From Physocladia obscura (Eukaryota > Chytridiomycota > Chytridiomycetes > Chytridiales > Chytriomycetaceae), in the NCBI GenBank assembly GCA_027596945.1, contig JADGJH010000965.1, forward strand, positions 1 through 12,775: 12,775 nt of DNA. The letters are read 5' to 3'. The notes beneath the pieces were generated by a model. The model was not told where the DNA came from. It saw nothing but the letters and a program-made list of their open reading frames with translations, and did not search any database. Positions 9,683 to 12,775 of the stretch are shown piece by piece (the stretch's first letter is position 1; each line of letters starts with the position of its first letter). The position numbers and the translations under genes were made by a program.

Positions 9683-10586
9683 TCAAATCATCCATTGCTT
9701 ACAAGCTTCAAATAACTTTCGAAAGCAGCTGTTTTCACCCAATTTAAAAAACCTTTCTCCATCAGCCTCATTGGCCTCTTTGAGCCAAACAATGTATCCC
9801 ACGAACACAAAATCGGCATATGAAGGAACTGATCCCATAAAGAATGGGCCGCCTTCTGGTCCATTTGCAGCTTCAACAAGCATTTTGCTGAAAATATCAA
9901 CGTCTCGTGCCAAATTTTTCCAAGCAATTTCGAGATCGCCGGCCCAATCGTCGATTGGCATGCCAAACCATTCAGTTCTGGTTGATATTAGTGGTTTAAT
10001 CTATTTTATTTATATGTATTACCTCGTTCGAATGAAATATTCTCGCCCGGACGGATCCAAAATATCAACAACCTTGGGAATTGCAATCTTTGCAACCGGC
10101 GAATTCAGAATTCTGTCAACAACCCTTTGCACCAGTAGGGCAAGCGAAAGAGCGCCAGGATTCGGGAAAATTTTCCGATCAGAGTTTGATGAATTGGTTT
10201 CATCAAGAAACTTGGCGATTGCCAAAGATTCTTGCAACGCGAAGACTTTGCTGCTCTTTTTTATTTTATTTTTAATTTTCGCTATTAATCAAGTATACGA
10301 AAAAATCAAGTGACGGACCTGCTTGACAGCGATTGCAGGGCAGGTGAATTCAAGCCCTTTAGGGTTTGGAGGAATACCGAGTGACTTGTGGTTTTTGGCG
10401 ATATCCGGATAACTCAAATAGGTTGTTTTGTGCGGAATTGCAAGATAATTCAAGCACAGCCGAGTTTTGACGGTGTTTGGCGACCAAGAAACTGGGCCTG
10501 CGAACGTGCTTTCATGTTTATCAATCAATAACTATTTTAAAGCAATTACCGTTTTTTGACAGAATGTCAAAGAACTCGATTTCCAT
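9683..10586 (-). CDS. Glutathione S-transferase, SWSPNT type (etherase/fungal GST-like)
   Basis: Four exons: complement of 10586-10550, 10497-10299, 10250-10023 and 9977-9683, giving 252 aa, the usual GST size. It conjugates or reduces substrates with glutathione in the cytosol, typically in detoxification. The N-terminal thioredoxin-like domain begins MEIEFFDILSKNGPVSWSPN; the SWSPNT segment (16-21) holds the likely catalytic or glutathione-activating Ser. CPAI (65-68) carries the cis-proline, and QESLAIAKFLDE the Glu-Ser pair that binds the gamma-glutamyl group. The C-terminal helical domain includes RTEWFGMPIDDW and a PSYADFVFVGY helix with the N-capping motif of GST folds. The second intron is ambiguous: the chosen GTATAC/GAGCAG pair (48 nt) has good signals but adds VRHLIF before KVFALQES. 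A donor at 10318 (GTCCGT) with an AAG acceptor at 10256 gives 247 aa and a loop length nearer the family. Confidence 0.88.
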
Positions 10587-10768
10587 TCCTGTTTCCAGTG
10601 TTTTCAGATCTTTACAAAAATCAATTCCAATCAAAAAATCAATTCTGGCCAACTAAAAAAAATGCCAGCGTAACACAAACAATTTATACAAATTTGAAAT
10701 TTATATGCACAATCATAAACGTTTAGTAGATGTATTCGCGCAAAGGATATATTTTTCCGAAATTTTCG
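10587..10768 (-). promoter_or_regulatory. GST promoter region with a 12-bp direct repeat
   Basis: Upstream of the GST start, AAAAATCAATTC occurs twice on the plus strand, at 10616-10627 and 10634-10645, with an 18-bp period and a CCAAT-like CCAATC between them. A TATA-like GTATAAATT lies on the minus strand near 10685-10693, about 100 bp before the ATG. The role is inferred from position only. Confidence 0.4.
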
Positions 10769-12775
10769 AAAATTTTAAAATTCTCATTATTACCATATGC
10801 CTATCCCAAACTTTTACACATAATCTTGCACTTTTTGCAAAGTTTAAATTGTGCACAAATAAACTATTTGTTGCCACCACTGCATCCCTTTTACATCAGC
10901 TCACATTCAGAATCCCCTGGCATTGCTTCTACTGTGACAGCCAATTTTGCCAATCTTTTGTCTTTTTTTACTTTCACAAAGTTTTCCTTTCACCTTTTTA
11001 CAGCATTGGCTCTGTCTTCTTTCACTTTTTCAGCTTGAACTTGCTTTTCTTTGGTTTGTTCATAGGTGGACTGCCTGATGATTGGACCAGCAAATATTAG
11101 CTTGCGAAGAAAAGTTTAGACAGGACATGGTCAGGCAACCAGGGCAATGGGTGATGAGGTGGCTCTTGATGCTGGCATTGACAGATTGTAGCCTGAGTGC
11201 AAAGAGAAGGTTTCTTGTTGCTGGTGGTACCAAACAAGGACTTGGTATCTTAATTGGAAAAAGAAAAAACATTGTGTGTATTTATTAACCATTCTTACCT
11301 GTTTCTATTTATCCTGTCTATTCTATTTATCTCCAGAGCATAAAGAATGCCATCTAGCTATTTTCAGGACCTAGCCAGGGTTCAGACATTTCCTGAATTC
11401 CTTTGGGACCTATTCCCATTGCTTTGCTGTGGTGAGTTTCAATTGTTTAATGCAGACAAGGTCAATGACTCTCCACTGCTTACCAGCTTCAACTGATGTA
11501 AGCTTTTGCTGATGGACCAGTCTTGAGCTGATGACCCAGTTTTGAGCCAATCACCAAGCTTTGCTTAATGATCTTGCAACTGCAATGAGGGAGGACAGGA
11601 AGAACCAGACAACACTCATTCAGTTTTTTTTGATATTCCACTATTACTCCTGTTTCTTCCATTGAATCCTCTGACAAGTATTTGGAGTGTTCTGTCACAT
11701 TCATATGTTGTTTCTATTTTATTAGGTTTTTTGTGAGTGAATGTTTTTGTTTGCTTTTTACCTGTTTCATATCACCATGTTGATTTCTTCCAAAAACTTT
11801 TGATGTTGGTCACCATTAGCTGGTGTCATGGTATTTTTACATGCTTGGTAGTTTTTGTTATAGCTTTCAATCTTCACTCAATATGGTTGGCATTTTTTTT
11901 GGAAAAAATTTTTGAATTTTTTTTTAAAATGCCTTGCCATTTTTCTAACATAACACTGTTTGCTTTTCTCTTTTACAATCTTTATAATTTTGTGAAGTTT
12001 TTTTTAAAAAAACAGGCATTACAACAACCATATTCTTGTTTTAAGTAGTGTTTTTATTTTGCTTTTCAGCAGTACCTTTCTGGTATTTTTTATTTAGAAG
12101 TAATGCTCTTATTCTGAGCTGTTGTTTGCAGAAGACTTTGTTTTTAAGGGCTGTACATTCATTCTTGGTATGTAGGCAGCAGACCCATTTGTGGCTTCCT
12201 TTGTAAGGCCAGTAAGTCTGGCTTGTTGTATGCTGTTGCAGCAGCCTCCATAGCCAAAATCATTCCAATACTAGCCAGTTGGGGAACAAGGCATTTTGAC
12301 AAGATGCTCACAGTTGAGACATCTGGGATGGGCAAATCCCACCAAACAGGCATGCTGAAGTACTCCAAACAGATGTCAGAAGCCTACAGTGATGCCAGCA
12401 CCAAGCCAAGTGCATGCCACAAAAGATGGCTGACAGGTAGCACAGTTGCCGACACCATTGCAAAGAGAGAATTGTCAGTGATAGACACTTTTTTAATTAC
12501 CTGCTTGCCTAATTCTGACAGCATGCTTGCAACTAATTGCACACTGCAGCACACAACTGTGATGAATCTGTGGTCACCATTGATTCTGTTTTCCTTGTCC
12601 CTGTCATCAATGCTCCTTAACTCTGCTGGTTACAATTCATGCACACCCATCTGTTGAAATCTGCATTACTCTGTGGTGGAGTGCATGAGATAAAACCTAA
12701 AATATACCCTAACATCATTTTATTCCAATACACATAAAGAAATGATAGGTTTATTCTCCAGACATAGTAATATAA
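10769..12775. other. CpG-depleted block without a convincing gene, probable decayed repeat or transposon
   Basis: Over these 2007 bp I find only two CpG dinucleotides (at 11105 and 12450), although G and C are not rare here. TG and CA are abundant, the expected product of methylated CpG decay. The neighbouring genes have many CpGs. Open frames exist but give no recognisable protein: 11082-11288 and 12223-12657 on the plus strand, 11489-11704 and 12159-12368 on the minus strand. The longest (12223-12657, 144 codons without an ATG at its start) has a soluble-protein-like middle. No terminal repeats, target-site duplication or polymerase/transposase motif could be seen, and the block runs off the window. 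The best reading is an old, methylated mobile or repeated element; this is inference. No RNA gene was found in it. Confidence 0.5.
11493..11565 (+). repeat. Degenerate 19-bp tandem repeat
   Basis: Four successive units begin at 11493 (16 bp), 11509, 11528 and 11547 (19 bp each). The second and third, CTGATGGACCAGTCTTGAG and CTGATGACCCAGTTTTGAG, match at 16 of 19 positions; the fourth is more diverged. The array lies inside the CpG-depleted block. Confidence 0.55.

Noticed and set aside
9688..9966. Second minus-strand frame of 92 codons over the GST end
   Set aside because: It is an out-of-frame shadow; the other frame carries the GST C-terminal domain motifs.
10705..11100. Plus-strand open frames rich in Phe, Leu and Ser
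   Set aside because: They arise from T-rich DNA, overlap in two frames and show no domain; their 3' parts lie in the CpG-depleted block.
1..12775. tRNA, rRNA genes or CRISPR arrays
   Set aside because: No cloverleaf-like sequence, rRNA segment or regularly spaced repeat array was seen on either strand by eye.

Overview
The window looks like a compact, intron-rich genome of a fungus, most likely an early-diverging (chytrid-like) one. It has short spliceosomal introns of about 45-95 nt, T-rich intergenic DNA, a chitin synthase of the Chs3 type, a Zn(II)2Cys6 DNA-binding protein (a fungal hallmark) and a GST with the SWSPNT motif common in fungal and etherase-like GSTs. The lineage is an inference from gene content and could not be tested here.

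Layout: (1) 105-200 (+), last exon of a cullin, best matching Cul4. (2) 327-1435 (+), two-exon gene of unknown function whose protein ends in an acidic FVIL motif resembling an Atg8-interacting motif. (3) complement(1460-6995), a seven-exon chitin synthase of 1727 aa with all catalytic motifs and an unusually long polar C-terminal tail of about 740 residues; its stop codon lies 24 bp from that of the gene before it. (4) 7124-8405 (+), a poorly resolved region with a good start codon and a consensus GTAAGT donor only 128 bp from the chitin synthase start, plus several exon-like pieces. (5) 8443-9615 (+), a Zn2Cys6 protein with a complete six-cysteine cluster in mid-protein and an extra three-cysteine half cluster upstream. 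(6) complement(9683-10586), a four-exon glutathione S-transferase. (7) 10769-12775, a 2 kb block with no convincing gene and almost no CpG (two in about 2 kb), in sharp contrast to the CpG-bearing genes beside it.

The genes do not form an obvious pathway. The chitin synthase builds cell-wall chitin, the cullin belongs to a ubiquitin ligase scaffold, the GST acts in detoxification and the Zn2Cys6 protein is a presumed transcription regulator. Gene order is tightly packed, with two convergent pairs (24 bp and 67 bp between stops) and one possible divergent pair (128 bp between starts). Every intron of the chitin synthase and of the Zn2Cys6 gene was checked for reading phase and the joined frames are open throughout.
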